This document shows, piece by piece, positions 1 to 8,211 of a stretch of 64,000 nt of DNA (position 1 is its first letter; each line of letters begins with the position of its first letter). The stretch comes from an uncultured Clostridia bacterium (lineage in GTDB: Bacteria > Bacillota > Clostridia > Oscillospirales > Acutalibacteraceae), in NCBI GenBank assembly GCA_947625785.1, contig CANQPS010000011.1:46539-110538 (forward strand), read 5' to 3'. Below the pieces are notes generated by a model. It made no database searches and was not told the origin of the DNA. It was given only the letters and a program-made list of their open reading frames with translations. The position numbers and the translations under genes were made by a program.

Positions 1-790
1 ATATCTCTTCCTCATCTTCCAGCACGATGCAATTTACGAAGTGCGATGCGGCGGTGCAGGCATCGATGGCGATGATCCCCTCTCCGTAATACGGCGTGAA
101 ATCTGCGCCTTCCCCAAATTCTGTCTTTGCGTCACCGTAAAAGTGATGACCGAAGGAAGCATGATAATGTCCGCAGACAATCGTTTTCTCTGGCTCCGTC
201 ACTCCGCAATCCGCCGCCAGCATACCGTTGAACCACCTCGCCTCGCTCCATTTCTTTTGATCGCTCTCTCGCCAGTGATCGAGGGGACGGAAATAGTACG
301 GTTGGCTGCCTCCAATCGGAACTGCGGGGATCCATCCATGGACGAAAATATACTTCTTTGTCTCGAAATAGTCCCTCATCGCAGGAAGGATCGTCTTGAA
401 AAACGGTGTCGCTCTCATTTTGAGCGCGACCTGCTCCGGCATAGCCATAGCATCGTTGAAATCGGTATGCGTGAGCTGGAAAATCGTCTGCGCCGTTCGA
501 TTGTGCCAATGGTGTGAATACATGATCCCGAACTCCATCCATTCGGGAAGGTGCTCTACCAACTCTTCCATGAGGTCTTCGTGATTCCCCCGAATGAGAA
601 TCACGAGGTCTTTTTTTATTAAATCGACGATAAACTCCTGGACCTTCTCGGCTTGCTCACCGCGGTCGAAAAGATCACCGCAAACAATGAGCTTGTGCGG
701 TTGCTTGTCTTCAAAAAAACCTTTTTCTTTCAATGCTGTTATGAGCGGATCGTAGAACCCATGCACGTCCGCAACAACATAATATCTCAT
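1..790 (-). CDS. Calcineurin-like metallophosphoesterase, cut by window edge
   Basis: At least 263 codons, still open at the left edge, so the C-terminus is missing. From the ATG at 790 the dinuclear-metal phosphoesterase motifs come in the expected order: ADVHG (residues 7-11), GDLFDRG (38-44), RGNHE (67-71), FVHG (149-152) and GHYH (207-210). This pattern fits the PPP-type Ser/Thr phosphatase and diadenosine-tetraphosphatase group; the substrate cannot be read from the sequence. It is the last visible gene of a compact minus-strand accessory run and starts 12 bases after the DpnD-like gene, so it is probably co-transcribed with it. Family assignment is secure, function is not. Confidence 0.85.
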   Translation of the reverse strand, partial: MRYYVVADVHGFYDPLITALKEKGFFEDKQPHKLIVCGDLFDRGEQAEKVQEFIVDLIKKDLVILIRGNHEDLMEELVEHLPEWMEFGIMYSHHWHNRTAQTIFQLTHTDFNDAMAMPEQVALKMRATPFFKTILPAMRDYFETKKYIFVHGWIPAVPIGGSQPYYFRPLDHWRESDQKKWSEARWFNGMLAADCGVTEPEKTIVCGHYHASFGHHFYGDAKTEFGEGADFTPYYGEGIIAIDACTAASHFVNCIVLEDEEEI

Positions 791-802
791 GTCCCCTCCA
801 TG

Positions 803-1000
803 TCAAAATTCAACCCAGTCGGGTTGCTCGCGTTCGGGGGAGATAATCGCCATTTGTTTGAACTGTACTTCCCCCGGCTCCAATACAAACTCGCCTTTAT
901 GGTATTTTTCCCCGGCAATTCTGATTGCCTCGGCATCGCTGCTTGCCTCTACCTCGAACTCATCGACGACGGTCTCTTCAATCGCAATTTTATACTTCAT
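803..1000 (-). CDS. DpnD/PcfM-like small protein
   Basis: A 65-residue acidic protein beginning MKYKIAIEETVVDEFEVEA, followed by a segment rich in Ala and Glu and a GEFVLEPGEVQF stretch. The pattern of an N-terminal beta strand, an 'E(V/A)x(S)xxEA' helix and a second strand is that of DpnD/PcfM-type proteins found on mobile elements; their biochemical role is not established. The start at 1000 is preferred over 1015 because GGAGAGG lies just upstream and because this ATG overlaps the stop of the Phd-like gene as ATGA, which implies translational coupling. Confidence 0.6.
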   Translation of the reverse strand: MKYKIAIEETVVDEFEVEASSDAEAIRIAGEKYHKGEFVLEPGEVQFKQMAIISPEREQPDWVEF

Positions 1001-1185
1001 TTTTCCTCTCCGCAAATACCCGCCGCCCTCATTCCCTCGATGATTTCCTCTCGGCTCTTTTCGGGCTTTGTCAGAACGGCTATGATCCGTCCCTTCCGCG
1101 TGATATAAATGTCCTCTGCTGCGGAAATATCCAGATATTTGTCAACGTTGCGGGCGATCTCCTCATCTGTTACAATCTTGCTCAT
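997..1185 (-). CDS. Phd/YefM-like antitoxin-type protein
   Basis: A 62-residue protein. Its core, from NVDKYLDISAAEDIYITRKG to IIAVLTKPEK, matches the N-terminal DNA-binding fold of Phd/YefM antitoxins (helix, then 'V.itrnGkp.avl'). In type II toxin-antitoxin systems this fold binds the operator and a C-terminal tail neutralises a toxin. Here the next gene in the operon is DpnD-like rather than a recognisable RelE, Doc or VapC toxin, so the partner is unknown. It overlaps both neighbours by 4 bases. Confidence 0.6.
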   Translation of the reverse strand: MSKIVTDEEIARNVDKYLDISAAEDIYITRKGRIIAVLTKPEKSREEIIEGMRAAGICGEEK

Positions 1186-1946
1186 GTCCCTACCGGGTCC
1201 TTATAAGCGTAGCACTCCTTGGCGGTCAAACAAAGTCCGCAAGGAAGCGTGACATTGTATCCATAGCGGTCTATCTTAACAGCATCTATCACGGTGAACC
1301 TGCCCGCATACTCTGCTGCCTTGGGCAACCGCTCTGCCAGCTTCCGCAGATCGATCATGCAATATGAACTATCGTTAAACCCGAGCGAAAGCCCCCAAGG
1401 TTTGGATAACCTTGCGGAAGCGATCCGAATCGGTGTCCTATCCGTGATGATGAGCGGACCCTCGTTCTCTCTCATCCGATACCACTCTTCCTTCATCCGC
1501 AGTTCGCGCATAATTTCTTCCGTATTGATATCAGGAGAGTAGATTTTCACCTTCTCGATAAGCGATTCTCCGATGAACCCATCCATGGCGTAATCATATC
1601 CCTCGTACCAGAACGCGCCATCCTTGGGTTTGGCAACGATTTTCTCATGATACGACACATAGATCGTGTCGTATTTATGGCAATGATTTACGATGAAGTA
1701 ATTGGGCACATATACGATATCTACGATGCCTTTGGCAGAGATGTACCCGTGCCTCTTATAGAGATACCCGTGGACATACCAATCGGGCAAGTCCTCGGGT
1801 TGAATTTTCGTCGGATAACGACCTCCTGCCCACAGGTAATCATTCGGCAGAAAAACAGCCTGGAGCTGGCGATCAATGAGCCGCACGGCGGACTCCATAT
1901 AGAGATTCGCGCGGAATTTCTTTGCCACTTCGTTTTCCTCCTGCAA
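1182..1946 (-). CDS. Hypothetical protein with DUF2442-like C-terminus
   Basis: A 254-residue soluble protein with no signal peptide. I do not recognise the first 170 residues, which are rich in Tyr and aromatic clusters and include DLPDWYVHGYLYKRHGY. The last 75 residues (SLGFNDSSYCMIDLRKL, then VIDAVKIDRYGYNVTLPCG) resemble a DUF2442 module, a small domain often encoded near toxin-antitoxin or Phd-like genes. The ATG directly follows the stop of the 216-residue gene, and the 3' end overlaps the Phd-like gene by 4 bases. A role as partner of the Phd-like protein is only an inference from this overlap. Confidence 0.55.
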   Translation of the reverse strand: MQEENEVAKKFRANLYMESAVRLIDRQLQAVFLPNDYLWAGGRYPTKIQPEDLPDWYVHGYLYKRHGYISAKGIVDIVYVPNYFIVNHCHKYDTIYVSYHEKIVAKPKDGAFWYEGYDYAMDGFIGESLIEKVKIYSPDINTEEIMRELRMKEEWYRMRENEGPLIITDRTPIRIASARLSKPWGLSLGFNDSSYCMIDLRKLAERLPKAAEYAGRFTVIDAVKIDRYGYNVTLPCGLCLTAKECYAYKDPVGT

Positions 1947-2597
1947 TCAACTCGTCGTGATGATCAAACGGACATCACTATACGAAACTTCCGACCGACT
2001 AACACCCGAATCGTATGGGAAGCCATTCTCCAAAAACCAAAGCAGGAGCATTTCCACTTTCGTATTCAAGTCCGTTAGAATCTCATAATTCGTGTTCGGT
2101 TCATTCCACTCATACCATGCGTATTCAAGCTTGTCTGCCGCCGACAGCTTCCTGTATTCAGACGGGGACAACCACATGGAGATTGTGTCTGTCTCTTCAA
2201 CCTCGAACGCCGCAATCTCACTCTTGATGACATACCCACGGTATTTGTACGGTCTATCCTTCACAACTCTGTTTTTAATCGCGGGGACATAGCCAACTGT
2301 AAAAACTTGCGACTGATAATATTGCCGATAGGTGATATTCTTGCTAAAAAAGTCCTTGGTGGCGTCGTCCAACGGCTGATGAAACAGCCCCATGATCTCT
2401 TCGGAAGCATCCTCGGGAACGCCTCCCCCGGTGATATAACCGTCCCGCAGATCCTGCACGAAGAAATGCAGGGAAGACCTACCGCTTCTCAACGGGCACA
2501 AGACCGTCTCCCCCTTGACGTTCTTAATGAGCGGACTTATATTATACCACCTGTGTCCTGCCTTCACTTCGGCGTAAATCTTATAATCAATCCCCAT
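1947..2597 (-). CDS. Hypothetical accessory protein (216 aa)
   Basis: Not recognised. The protein starts MGIDYKIYAEVKAGHRWYNI, is soluble, and has a YRQYYQSQ segment and a long 'WLSPSEYRKLSAADKLEYAWYEWNEP' type helical region (residues about 145-170). No catalytic motif or membrane segment is evident. The start codon overlaps the end of the RelB/DinJ-like gene by 11 bases and the stop abuts the next gene, so it belongs to the same transcript. Proteins of this general look occur as cargo of Firmicutes integrative elements. Confidence 0.5.
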   Translation of the reverse strand: MGIDYKIYAEVKAGHRWYNISPLIKNVKGETVLCPLRSGRSSLHFFVQDLRDGYITGGGVPEDASEEIMGLFHQPLDDATKDFFSKNITYRQYYQSQVFTVGYVPAIKNRVVKDRPYKYRGYVIKSEIAAFEVEETDTISMWLSPSEYRKLSAADKLEYAWYEWNEPNTNYEILTDLNTKVEMLLLWFLENGFPYDSGVSRSEVSYSDVRLIITTS

Positions 2598-2925
2598 TCT
2601 GTTCTGCCTCCGACCGTTTTACCTTCTCTATAATACGCGCCCACGCTTCATCGGCGGGGACGACCTTCCCCTCTCTCACTTCCTCTTCCGCCTCGGCGAT
2701 CTTCTGATACAAGTCAAACCGCTCCAAGACCTCATCTGACGGAAGCACAATCGGGAACGGGATGCTCCGCGTATATACGACCTGATATAGAAAGACATTG
2801 ATCGCCACGTCAAGCGGAAGTCCCAGCAGATTGCAGATATGCTGCGCGGGGGCAATGATTCGTTTGTCGAGCGTGACTTTGACCGACTTCTTCTCGATTT
2901 TTTCAATTTCCATTGATTTATCCAT
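2587..2925 (-). CDS. RelB/DinJ-like antitoxin-type protein
   Basis: A 112-residue protein. Residues 12-60 carry a ribbon-helix-helix-like segment typical of RelB/DinJ: KKSVKVTLDKRI, then a helix ending GLPLDVAINVFLYQVV and the characteristic IPFPI. The C-terminal half is an acidic helix, longer than in classical DinJ. The ATG at 2925 is chosen because AGGAGG lies 9 bases upstream; the ATG at 2943 would place that ribosome site inside the gene. It overlaps its upstream neighbour by 8 bases. No YafQ- or RelE-like toxin is next to it, so it may be an orphan, or it may pair with the unrecognised 203- or 216-residue proteins. Confidence 0.65.
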   Translation of the reverse strand: MDKSMEIEKIEKKSVKVTLDKRIIAPAQHICNLLGLPLDVAINVFLYQVVYTRSIPFPIVLPSDEVLERFDLYQKIAEAEEEVREGKVVPADEAWARIIEKVKRSEAEQNGD

Positions 2926-3529
2926 CTCCGAATACCTCCTCATAAAATCTGTTCCAATTCAGTTCAGCCGTAGCGTAATACTCCCGCGCCGTCGCCTCGC
3001 TGTCAAAAGTTTTCTCCAACACACCGAGTGTATTTTCCATGAACTTGCCATCCACCCTGATCATGCCCGGATGCCCCATAAGCGGTTCATCGAGCGCGAT
3101 CCAGCGTCTTGCGTCGATGATGTCGTCTTGATACCTCGGACGTTCCACCCGCGACCAGAACGCGACATAGTATTTCTCCCCGCTCCGGAAAAGGCACCTT
3201 CGTCCCGTTGCCTTTGTCATTCGGAGCTTGTAGATGAAATCATAGACGTTCTGGAACGAATAGGAGAGCTTGCTCAATACAAACTCCTTTTCATCCAAGA
3301 GCCTCGTAGGGCGCGCAAATTGAACTTCTAACTGTCCTGCGTAGTGTTTGATCTTCTCTTCCCCCGCGGCGAACTTCTCGAACGTTTCGCGAAGGTCGTT
3401 TTGTTCTCCCTTGCAACCATCGAGAAGCCTGCGGAAGTCGTTGAGTGTCCCGAAATATTCCTTCGTCCACGATATGAAGCCTGGAACTGCATAATCAGAC
3501 AGCTCAAAGATAAAGAACTCACCGCTCAT
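2918..3529 (-). CDS. Hypothetical accessory protein (203 aa)
   Basis: Not recognised. The protein begins MSGEFFIFELSDYAVPGF. Its N-terminal half is helical and charged, its C-terminal half contains RCLFRSGEKYYVAFWSRVER and an alpha-rich tail. There are no membrane segments and no known catalytic signature. Its start follows the stop of the AbrB-like gene with no gap (TAG then ATG), and its end overlaps the RelB/DinJ-like gene. The position next to an antitoxin-type gene makes a toxin partner possible but unproven. Confidence 0.5.
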   Translation of the reverse strand: MSGEFFIFELSDYAVPGFISWTKEYFGTLNDFRRLLDGCKGEQNDLRETFEKFAAGEEKIKHYAGQLEVQFARPTRLLDEKEFVLSKLSYSFQNVYDFIYKLRMTKATGRRCLFRSGEKYYVAFWSRVERPRYQDDIIDARRWIALDEPLMGHPGMIRVDGKFMENTLGVLEKTFDSEATAREYYATAELNWNRFYEEVFGDG

Positions 3530-3730
3530 CTATTGCTCTCCCTCATCCGTCACCCGCTGCAAGGCGGAGACTGCGGCATCGGCAAGAGCCTCCGTTTTTA
3601 CAAGTTGCACACTTCCGTCGCAGAGACGAAGGAAAGTGACCTCGCTCCCCGGGACTAACTCCAACTGTTTTCTCACGGCTGCGGGGATCGTAACTCTCCC
3701 TCGGGCAGATATCTTCACCGTCCAGATCAT
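3530..3730 (-). CDS. AbrB/MazE/SpoVT-type DNA-binding protein
   Basis: A 66-residue protein made almost entirely of a swapped-hairpin AbrB fold: TVKISARGRVTIPAAVRKQL, then PGSEVTFLR and a short tail. Such proteins act as transition-state regulators or as MazE-like antitoxins. The ATG at 3730 is preferred because GGGGG lies 7 bases upstream; longer in-frame starts would add an unlikely hydrophobic stretch. It is the first gene of the compact run and an extended -10 sequence lies 27-32 bases upstream, so it may control its own operon. Confidence 0.8.
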   Translation of the reverse strand: MIWTVKISARGRVTIPAAVRKQLELVPGSEVTFLRLCDGSVQLVKTEALADAAVSALQRVTDEGEQ

Positions 3731-3756
3731 CGGACACCCCCTTCTGAATGTCTTCG

Positions 3757-3830
3757 CGACCATTATACCATGTCCGACACCTCTTTTTCCGTTCTGCACG
3801 AAAATGTAATAGAAATTCGCGAAAATGTAA
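3757..3830 (-). promoter_or_regulatory. Promoter of the accessory operon with 21-bp-spaced direct repeats
   Basis: On the minus strand TGGTATAAT (extended -10) occupies 3757-3765 without a good -35. Upstream, TTACATTTTCGCG and TTACATTTTCGTG are repeated with a 21-bp period (3797-3809 and 3818-3830), two turns of the helix apart. This is a likely operator for the AbrB-like or XRE protein. The region up to 3911 also holds a GCGGTTGACCGC near-palindrome. Confidence 0.55.
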
Positions 3831-3911
3831 AAAAATATGCCAAACAAACCGACAGTCATGCGGTTGACCGCCAGTCGATTGTCTGCTCGATAGACAGAAG
3901 GTAGAATATAG

Positions 3912-4274
3912 TCAGTTCTTCTGCCGCTTCGAGAGAAAACCGTATTCGCGCATCGCCTTCTTCAATGCCTTTGCGCTCTCAATGATCACCCGCCGTTCAT
4001 AAGGGTTGCAATCAATGAAGACTTCGGTATATTCGGATGAATCCACCGCCAAGGGACTGTTCAAACTCTCCGCAAGAAGATAGTCCGCGGTAGTCCGCAT
4101 GGCGTTCGCGATCTCCACAAGTGTTTCGAGGCTGGGGCACTTAATGCCGCTCTCCAAATAGCTTACATAAGTCGGCGACTTATCGATCATTTCCGCAAGT
4201 TCCGCCTGCGACAGCCTGCACTTGCGGCGCACCTCTTTGATGCGTTTGCCAAGCATGATGTATTTGAGTTCCAC
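3912..4274 (-). CDS. XRE-family transcriptional regulator
   Basis: A 120-residue protein. Residues 7-62 are a helix-turn-helix of the Cro/C1 type (KRIKEVRRKCRLSQAELAEM, then KSPTYVSYLESG and PSLETLVEIANAM), followed by a helical C-terminal region that may dimerise or sense. A GTG start at 4274 is chosen because GGAGGAG lies 8 bases upstream; the ATG at 4256 has no such site. It is divergent from the XRE gene at 4439, and the shared intergenic region contains palindromes. It probably represses one or both operons. Confidence 0.8.
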   Translation of the reverse strand: MELKYIMLGKRIKEVRRKCRLSQAELAEMIDKSPTYVSYLESGIKCPSLETLVEIANAMRTTADYLLAESLNSPLAVDSSEYTEVFIDCNPYERRVIIESAKALKKAMREYGFLSKRQKN

Positions 4275-4438
4275 TATTTTTACTCCTCCGTGAAAATAGT
4301 CCAACTCAATTATAAGCGTTCCGCTATAACATAGCCATTTGGTTATTTCTATTTTAACCGACACATGATAAAATGGCAACTGATTATCGCCCATTGGCGA
4401 TAAAAAGGTGAAATTTTCAAGACAGGAGTCTCGTTGCC
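4275..4438. promoter_or_regulatory. Divergent control region between two XRE genes
   Basis: It contains a 20-base near-perfect palindrome TTATCGCCCATTGGCGATAA at 4384-4403 (one mismatched pair), 35 bases before the plus-strand ATG, and a second imperfect inverted repeat (GGTTA...TAACC) near 4352-4370. A minus-strand TATAAT at 4309-4314 fits the -10 of the left gene. The palindrome is a likely XRE operator. Confidence 0.55.
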
Positions 4439-4795
4439 ATGGACGAGTCGATAGAACTTAAACAAATCGGACTGCGCATCCGAGAGGCAAGATTGGCGAA
4501 TAAGATGAGCCAAGCCGATCTTGCGTTTGCAGCTGGGGTTTCAGTCCCTTATATCAGCGATGTCGAGCTTGGAAAGACGAAAACAAACGTCCTTGCGTTC
4601 CGCAGGATTGCAGAGTCCCTCCGCGTCTCAACCGATGTCCTCCTTCGTCCAAACATTCCCGAAGTCAAGGAGATTTATCGCAATGAATTTGCCGAGATGC
4701 TTCTCGACTGCACTCCCGCGGAAATCGAATCGATCTTGAAAATCGTCCGGGAGGTTAAAACCTCCCTTCACAACAAGCCGGAAGACATAGATTAA
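4439..4795 (+). CDS. XRE-family transcriptional regulator
   Basis: A 118-residue protein with a Cro/C1-type helix-turn-helix over residues 8-65 (LRIREARLANKMSQADLAFA, VSVPYISDVELGKTK, AFRRIAESL). The C-terminal half is acidic and helical (EMLLDCTPAEIESILKIVRE) and resembles the C-terminal part of its divergent neighbour, which suggests the two share ancestry. It stands alone: a terminator follows at once and the recombinase operon begins 143 bases later. A repressor controlling the element is the likely role. Confidence 0.8.
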   Translation: MDESIELKQIGLRIREARLANKMSQADLAFAAGVSVPYISDVELGKTKTNVLAFRRIAESLRVSTDVLLRPNIPEVKEIYRNEFAEMLLDCTPAEIESILKIVREVKTSLHNKPEDID

Positions 4796-4823
4796 GTGGG
4801 GATCGCCCCGCTTTTTCTTTTTA
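4796..4823 (+). terminator. Intrinsic terminator after the XRE gene
   Basis: GTGGGGATCGCCCCGC forms a short G/C stem with a four-base loop and is followed by TTTTTCTTTTT. It directly abuts the stop codon. Confidence 0.7.
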
Positions 4824-4938
4824 TTTTTCGATAAATATTCCCATTTCATAAACCAGCAGTCAAGCACTTGACTTCTGGTTTATTCCTTTTTACGGCGAAA
4901 ACCGTTATGATGAAATTATACTACACCCCGAGGGCATT

Positions 4939-5541
4939 ATGGCAAACGAAATTGATATCGTCAACAAATTCAATGAGATCGCCCGTACACCGCAATACGC
5001 GATGAGCCTCGGCGACGACTCTGAACACGGACAGAAAATCGCCCAAGTGAAGATGTGGCTGCAAACGATACGACACGAATGTCCCAGTCCCGCAAAGCAT
5101 TACAAAATCGGCATCTACATCCGCTATTTCAACCAAACGAAGTACGACAACTACCTCACGTTCCATAAGAATCAGTACCTCGACACAATCGCGCTCTGCC
5201 CGAATTGGGAACTGGTGGACTTCTATATTGACGAGGGTTCCGCCGCGCCGAATATGGAATCTGCCCCCGAGTGGTGCAGACTTCTCCAAGATGCCATGGA
5301 CGGCAAGGTCGATCTCATCATCACACAAAAGGTATCGAACGTCTCGAAGAAGATGCAGGAAATCATCTTTTGCTCGCGTATTCTTGCGGCACACAATCCC
5401 CCCATTGGGATATATTTCATCTCCGAGGACATCTTTACTCTTGCCTCCTACTTCCAGAACGACCTGCGGGACACTTGCTTTTTCCCCTCTGCCGATTGGA
5501 AATTGCTGCCGGATGAACCCGGCGAAGGAAATGATCAATGA
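4939..5541 (+). CDS. Catalytically inactive serine-recombinase-like protein
   Basis: A 200-residue protein. Residues 55-165 align with the N-terminal resolvase domain of the following gene: KIGIYIRYFNQ against RVFIYVRVSTT, DFYIDEGSAAP against RIYADEGISGT, and DLIITQKVSNVSK against DMIITKSVSRFAR. The nucleophilic Ser of the VRVST motif and the Arg residues of SRFAR are both replaced, and there is no recombinase or zinc-ribbon domain. It therefore cannot cut DNA by the known mechanism. It overlaps the active recombinase gene as ATGA, so the two are made together. A role as a heteromeric partner, directionality factor or decoy is an inference. Confidence 0.75.
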   Translation: MANEIDIVNKFNEIARTPQYAMSLGDDSEHGQKIAQVKMWLQTIRHECPSPAKHYKIGIYIRYFNQTKYDNYLTFHKNQYLDTIALCPNWELVDFYIDEGSAAPNMESAPEWCRLLQDAMDGKVDLIITQKVSNVSKKMQEIIFCSRILAAHNPPIGIYFISEDIFTLASYFQNDLRDTCFFPSADWKLLPDEPGEGNDQ

Positions 5542-7433
5542 TTGACGAACAAAGCAAAATGGACAAGCAGGCGCAGAAGGCGAAAACGCGCCGCCGCATG
5601 AACGTGGAAGTCGATCCCGACAATTACGAGTTTATCCCTGCCAAGAAACCTATCGACTTCTATGACAACGACGCGCCGCAGCGGGTCTTCATTTATGTGC
5701 GCGTCTCTACGACTGATGTGCGACAGACCACTTCCTTCGAGCTGCAAAAGAAGTACTACGAAGAGTTCGTCATACGCCACCCCCATTGGACTTTGGTGAG
5801 GATATACGCCGATGAAGGGATCAGCGGCACGTCCCTTCGGCATAGAGACGAGTTTAACAAGATGATTGCCGCCTGCAAAGCCGGGGAAGCAGACATGATC
5901 ATCACGAAAAGCGTATCCCGCTTCGCCAGAAACATCATCGACTGCATCGGCATCGTTCGTGACCTTGCCGACCTTCGCTCTCCCGTCGGGGTATTCTTCG
6001 AGTCCGAGGCGATCTTCTCGCTCAACGACGATTCACAGCTTGCCCTCAACTTCCAAGCGACCCTTGCGGAAGAGGAATCCCACACGAGAAGCCGCAGCAT
6101 GGAGACTTCTCTCCGTATGCGCCTCGACCACGGCATCCCTCTCACACCGAAGCTCCTCGGATATACCCACGACGAGGACGGCAATCTCATCATCAACCCG
6201 GAAGAAGCCCCCACCGTCAAGCTCGCCTTCTATATGTATCTGTATGGATACTCCACGCAACAGATCGCGGATGCTTTCAACGCCCTCGGGCGCAAATCTT
6301 ATCTCGGAAACGTCAAGTGGACAGCCAATGGGATCGTGCAAATTCTCCGTAACGAGCGACATTGCGGCGATGTCCTGACAAGAAAGACGTTCACCCCCAA
6401 TTTCCGCGACCACAAGTCGAGGCGCAACCGGGGAGAACGCCCGCAGAGCCGTTACCATAAACACCACGAGGCAATCATTTCCCGCGATGACTTCATCGCC
6501 GTACAGCGGATGCTCGACAACGCGAAATACAGGAACAAGTCTTTTATGCCCGAGCTGTGTGTGATAGAGAACGGTATTTTGAAGGGCTTCGTCGTAATCA
6601 ACCCGCGCTGGGCAGGCTTCAAGGAAGAGGACTACTTCGCCGCCGCCCAGAGCGCATATCCCCAGCCGGAGAACGAAGAGACAACGCAGCCGCCTTCCCC
6701 TCCCGAGGTGCAAATACAGGTGTCGGCGGGCGACTTTGATCTACGCGGGTTTGAAATCACCCGCTCCGAGTTCTTTGACAGCTTCCAGCGTCCCTCCGTC
6801 GTATTCACGGAGAAGAAGATCAAGTTCAGCTCGAATTGTGTGCGTAAACTTGGAGAGCACAACTATATCGAGCTTCTCATTAACCCCGTGGAAAAGAAAT
6901 TTGCCATACGCACCACGACGAAATCGAACCGCCATGCGGTGGTATGTTCCAAACGGGAAAACACCGCCTATGTATCAAAGGATATCTCGTGTGCAGCGTT
7001 CAGCAAGACCCTCTTTTCGATCTTCGGCTGGAACCCCGATTGCAAATACCGCATCATCGGCACGATCTTCGAGGAAGAGGGCGAAATCGCCTATATCTTT
7101 GACACCACCAACTCCGAGGCGTTCTTCAAGTCTTATGTTCTCACCGCCAAGGAAGCGACGGAAGCAGGTGGGAAAACGTCGATCCAACCTTACACGCCCT
7201 CGGGGAAACATATCCGCGCCATCCCCAAGGATTGGACGGATAGCTTCGGAACACCCTTCTATCTCCATGAACAGACCCTGGCGGCACTCGCCTCGCAAAG
7301 CGAGGACGAATGGCATATCCGCATGGAAGGTCAACTCTATGAAACGGGAAAGAAATTGAACGTAACTTCGTTCGATACGCTCCGCGACTATATCAGGGCG
7401 GAGTTAGCTGATATCAATACCGAGGAGAATTAA
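5538..7433 (+). CDS. Large serine recombinase (site-specific integrase/resolvase)
   Basis: A 631-residue protein. The resolvase domain (residues 48-190) keeps the catalytic set: YVRVSTTD with the nucleophilic Ser, YADEGISGT, SVSRFARN and LAEEESHTRS. A recombinase domain follows (GYTHDEDGNLII through WTANGIVQILRNERHCGDVL, residues about 205-285), then a linker. The C-terminal 230 residues differ from the usual coiled-coil/zinc-ribbon tail and contain a domain repeated in the next two genes. It probably integrates and excises the surrounding element through a covalent Ser-DNA intermediate. The start overlaps the upstream stop, with AAGGA just ahead. Confidence 0.9.
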   Translation: MIDEQSKMDKQAQKAKTRRRMNVEVDPDNYEFIPAKKPIDFYDNDAPQRVFIYVRVSTTDVRQTTSFELQKKYYEEFVIRHPHWTLVRIYADEGISGTSLRHRDEFNKMIAACKAGEADMIITKSVSRFARNIIDCIGIVRDLADLRSPVGVFFESEAIFSLNDDSQLALNFQATLAEEESHTRSRSMETSLRMRLDHGIPLTPKLLGYTHDEDGNLIINPEEAPTVKLAFYMYLYGYSTQQIADAFNALGRKSYLGNVKWTANGIVQILRNERHCGDVLTRKTFTPNFRDHKSRRNRGERPQSRYHKHHEAIISRDDFIAVQRMLDNAKYRNKSFMPELCVIENGILKGFVVINPRWAGFKEEDYFAAAQSAYPQPENEETTQPPSPPEVQIQVSAGDFDLRGFEITRSEFFDSFQRPSVVFTEKKIKFSSNCVRKLGEHNYIELLINPVEKKFAIRTTTKSNRHAVVCSKRENTAYVSKDISCAAFSKTLFSIFGWNPDCKYRIIGTIFEEEGEIAYIFDTTNSEAFFKSYVLTAKEATEAGGKTSIQPYTPSGKHIRAIPKDWTDSFGTPFYLHEQTLAALASQSEDEWHIRMEGQLYETGKKLNVTSFDTLRDYIRAELADINTEEN

Positions 7434-7437
7434 CCTT

Positions 7438-8211
7438 ATGAACGAATCAGAAGAGAAGCACGGCATCCCGATGGACGTATCTTCGCCTCTGTCGGATGAA
7501 ACCCCCACACCCGTTCTCGGCGAGAACGATGAAATGCTCGAATTGGGCGAGAAATTTACCTTCGAGGACTTCCAAGTCGTGCGGCGGGAATTTTTCGCCC
7601 ACCTCAAAGAGCCGTCTGTCTCCTTCAATCAATGTAAATTCTACGTCAATTCTGCCTGCCTCACGAAGTTCCCCGACACCTTTTATGCGCAAGTCCTCGT
7701 GAACCGTGAAAAGAAGATTCTCGCCCTGCGTCCCTGTTCCGAGGGTGCGCGGGACTCCTTCATGTGGTGCACCCAAGGCTCGGACGGAAAAAGAAAGCCG
7801 AAGTCCATTACTTGTAGGCTTTTCTTCGCAAAAATCTTCTCCCTCATGGATTGGAACCCAGACTTCCGCTATAAGCTCCTCGGGAAGCTCGTCCACGCCA
7901 ACGGAGAATACCTCATTGTCTTCGATTTGAGCGCGACCGAAGTATATCAAAGAACGTCCCCCGAGGGCGCGAAGCCGAAGCTCTCGCGCACCCCTACCTA
8001 TCCGCTCGCATGGCAGGATCAATTCGGGCTTCCCCTTAATGAGCACCGTCGGCAGATGCAGATCGACATCTTCGACGGCTATGCCGTCTACTCTATCAAG
8101 GAGACCACTCCCGAGCAGCAGGACGCTCCCGAAAAACAGGACGACACCGAAGGGACGGAAACCGCGACACAATTAACTATGATCAAGAAGGAAGGTGATC
8201 TACATGAATAA
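7438..8211 (+). CDS. Protein related to the recombinase C-terminal domain (257 aa)
   Basis: No named family recognised. Residues 35-175 match the C-terminal region of the upstream recombinase: FEDFQVVRREFFAHLKEPSV against GFEITRSEFFDSFQRPSV, then a YAQVLVNREKKILALR core, FFAKIFSLMDWNPDFRYKLL and an IVFDL strand, ending in a WQDQFGLP motif against WTDSFGTP. The N- and C-terminal tails are low-complexity and acidic. It lies 4 bases after the recombinase. A DNA- or RNA-binding accessory for the recombinase is plausible; nothing in it looks catalytic. Confidence 0.7.
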   Translation: MNESEEKHGIPMDVSSPLSDETPTPVLGENDEMLELGEKFTFEDFQVVRREFFAHLKEPSVSFNQCKFYVNSACLTKFPDTFYAQVLVNREKKILALRPCSEGARDSFMWCTQGSDGKRKPKSITCRLFFAKIFSLMDWNPDFRYKLLGKLVHANGEYLIVFDLSATEVYQRTSPEGAKPKLSRTPTYPLAWQDQFGLPLNEHRRQMQIDIFDGYAVYSIKETTPEQQDAPEKQDDTEGTETATQLTMIKKEGDLHE

